Both the position numbers and the translations under genes were made by a program. DNA of 32,973 nt from CAZEWZ01 sp964516765 (lineage in GTDB: Bacteria > Bacteroidota > Bacteroidia > Flavobacteriales > UBA7430): the NCBI GenBank assembly GCA_964516765.1, contig CAZEWZ010000021.1:1-32973 (forward strand). The letters are read 5' to 3'. Shown in pieces: positions 31,703 to 32,973 of this stretch. Each line of letters opens with the position of its first letter. Positions within the stretch are counted from its first letter, which is position 1. The notes below the pieces were generated by a model. That model was not told where the DNA came from. It did no database searches and saw only the letters and a program-made list of their open reading frames with translations.

Positions 31703-32866
31703 TTATTTAGATAAAATGATACTCACGGCATTTCCTCCAAAACCTGTAGAGTTTACCATTACGTGATTTAGTTCATTCAAATTCTTCCCGCCAATACTTG
31801 GATAGGGAAGTAGAACGGACTGTTGTTTTTTTAACATCAAAATCGCCAGTTCTATACTCAAAGCTCCCGAGGCACCAAATGTGTGTCCCGTAAGGTGTTT
31901 AGTAGAGATAAGGTGTGGAATGTCAGCACCAAATAAATTTTTGATTGCTTTGACTTCGCTTTCGTCTCCTCGTATCGTTCCTGGGGCATGCATAACAATA
32001 GAGTCTACACGGCTCAATTGTGCATTCTGTAGAGCCATTTTCATAGATTTCGACAGACAATCAGCATTGGCAGAAAGAGACGTATTATGCTCAATACGCT
32101 CTGTGGCAAACCCAATACCTTGAATGGTAGCAATTCGATCTTGTCCCGCATCTTTTTCAAGGCAAAATACAGCTGATCCTTCTCCTAACACCATGGAGTT
32201 CTTTTTTTTATTTGATTGAAGTGGCAAACATGGATATTGTCCTTTTTCTTTAGAATAAATTCTTAATGCTCTCATTTGTGCGGTAGTAAAGTCACTAAGC
32301 GATGCCTCAGATCCACCAGCTATAAATCTTTTTGTCATGCCAGAATCAATCCATGCTTTACCATTTAAAATTGCGTGAAGAGCCGTGCTGCAAGTAATTG
32401 AATGCGAAAAGCAAGCCCCTGTGGAGTCTAAGTCATGTCCTGTCCATGAAGATATATTTCCCAGTGTTGTGGTGGGGGAAACAATAGGGCTTAACCTTTT
32501 TCCTTTATTTTCTAGAAAGTATTTGTGGTATTTTTCGAACAAATGGGTGGCTCCTCTAGAAGAACCAATATTAATACTAATGTCTTTTTTATTTCCCCAA
32601 GCTCCATTTTTTACAGCTTGCCTTGAGGCAATGATGGATAAAAGAACAGTTTTATCCAATCGGCGATAATTACTACTTTCATATCTAAGGCTTTTTACTA
32701 AGTCTTCCTCATTTGGATGTAATTTTCCTACGGGAGTATTGCAGTCGTTGTAGCAGCATAATCGAATTCGGGGGGTCCCATTAATATAGTTTTTCCATAT
32801 TTCTTCGGGATGGCTTCCCATAGCAGAAATACTCCCCATACTTAAAATGATTGTTTTATTTTGCAT
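31703..32866 (-). CDS. Beta-ketoacyl-ACP synthase family protein
   Basis: The 387-residue thiolase-fold condensing enzyme has all three catalytic residues of the KAS I/II type: C159 in SITCSTALHAI, H293 in VMHAPGTIRGDESE and H328 in HLTGHTFGASG. The C-terminal GFGGNAVSIIL is typical. It is shorter and more divergent than housekeeping FabF (about 410 residues), so it is probably a specialised ketosynthase. Its place ahead of bioB suggests chain extension toward the pimeloyl precursor of biotin; this is inference, and a polyene or other lipid role is the alternative. A TATATTTA box ends 4 bases before the ATG. Confidence 0.88.
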   Translation of the reverse strand: MQNKTIILSMGSISAMGSHPEEIWKNYINGTPRIRLCCYNDCNTPVGKLHPNEEDLVKSLRYESSNYRRLDKTVLLSIIASRQAVKNGAWGNKKDISINIGSSRGATHLFEKYHKYFLENKGKRLSPIVSPTTTLGNISSWTGHDLDSTGACFSHSITCSTALHAILNGKAWIDSGMTKRFIAGGSEASLSDFTTAQMRALRIYSKEKGQYPCLPLQSNKKKNSMVLGEGSAVFCLEKDAGQDRIATIQGIGFATERIEHNTSLSANADCLSKSMKMALQNAQLSRVDSIVMHAPGTIRGDESEVKAIKNLFGADIPHLISTKHLTGHTFGASGALSIELAILMLKKQQSVLLPYPSIGGKNLNELNHVMVNSTGFGGNAVSIILSK

Positions 32867-32870
32867 GCCG

Positions 32871-32878
32871 TAAATATA
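32871..32878 (-). promoter_or_regulatory. -7-like box abutting the ketosynthase start
   Basis: TATATTTA followed by CGGC and ATG on the minus strand: one mismatch from TAnnTTTG, 4 bases from the start. No TTG is at the right distance. If the gene is read through from upstream, the match may be fortuitous. Confidence 0.25.
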
Positions 32879-32910
32879 GGTTAAAAGTCATCTTTTGAAT
32901 CACGGCAATA

Positions 32911-32973
32911 TTACTTTTTCTTTACCCAGACGTCTTTACTTCTTAAGCCCATTTTATTCTGTAAAATAAGGGA
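32911..32973 (-). CDS. Possible 3' end of an unidentified gene at the right edge
   Basis: The minus strand entering from the window edge is open for 20 codons and ends at TAA (32911-32913). The peptide tail reads SLILQNKMGLRSKDVWVKKK. It looks protein-like and lies 44 bases before the ketosynthase ATG on the same strand, so it may be the last part of an upstream operon gene. With only 20 residues no family can be named and chance is possible. Confidence 0.35.
   Translation of the reverse strand, partial: SLILQNKMGLRSKDVWVKKK

Noticed and set aside
1..32973. CRISPR array, insertion sequence, prophage or toxin-antitoxin system
   Set aside because: I saw no regularly spaced repeats, transposase, integrase, terminal repeats or compact toxin-antitoxin pair; the genes are core-type housekeeping and envelope functions.

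Overview
This AT-rich window (roughly one third G+C by eye) is compact core chromosome from a member of the Bacteroidota, most likely a marine-type Flavobacteriales lineage. The evidence is a type IX secretion (T9SS) C-terminal sorting domain on an M43 protease, a DUF6089 protein upstream of uppS, tandem Skp/OmpH genes behind bamA, a GldA-like ATPase, and -7 promoter boxes of the Bacteroidota form TAnnTTTG. Shine-Dalgarno sequences are not apparent. Genus cannot be fixed from the sequence alone. I see no insertion sequence, phage, CRISPR array or obvious horizontally acquired island. Layout. 1-600: the 5' part of a flavin reductase-like gene runs off the left edge, followed by tRNA-Leu(UAG) with a strong terminator. 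596-2875: lysC and xth. 2892-4997: secreted M43 metalloprotease. 5096-6037: OmpA lipoprotein. 6038-13534: a minus-strand envelope operon, in transcription order CBS protein, nadK, DUF6089, uppS, bamA, skp, skp, murI. 13731-16535: pdxJ, an alpha/beta hydrolase and a DUF819 membrane protein. 16540-19087: trpS, plsC-gatC and tadA. 19228-22541: rluB-type pseudouridine synthase, sensor histidine kinase and hemW. 22546-27067, minus strand: metK-rlmG, then a TlpA-like thioredoxin lipoprotein and DUF554. 27203-29871: gldA-like ATPase divergent from rsgA-dtd-MazG-like. 29881-32973, minus strand: a beta-ketoacyl synthase, bioB, an outer-membrane barrel protein, and possibly the tail of one more gene at the right edge. 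How the genes work together. The large envelope operon joins outer-membrane protein assembly (BamA, Skp) with undecaprenyl diphosphate and D-glutamate supply for peptidoglycan. metK supplies SAM and is followed three bases later by a SAM-dependent rRNA methyltransferase. bioB sits beside a ketosynthase that may belong to biotin precursor synthesis. Translation and quality-control genes (trpS, gatC, tadA, rluB, rlmG, rsgA, dtd, tRNA-Leu) are spread throughout. The most interesting non-coding signal is a structured leader in front of metK: a perfect -7 box directly precedes a stem-loop with SAM-II-like elements, suggesting a SAM riboswitch. A second theme is that several -7 boxes end only 4-5 bases before the start codon (lysC, plsC, gldA, rsgA, ketosynthase), which predicts leaderless mRNAs and helps decide several start codons.
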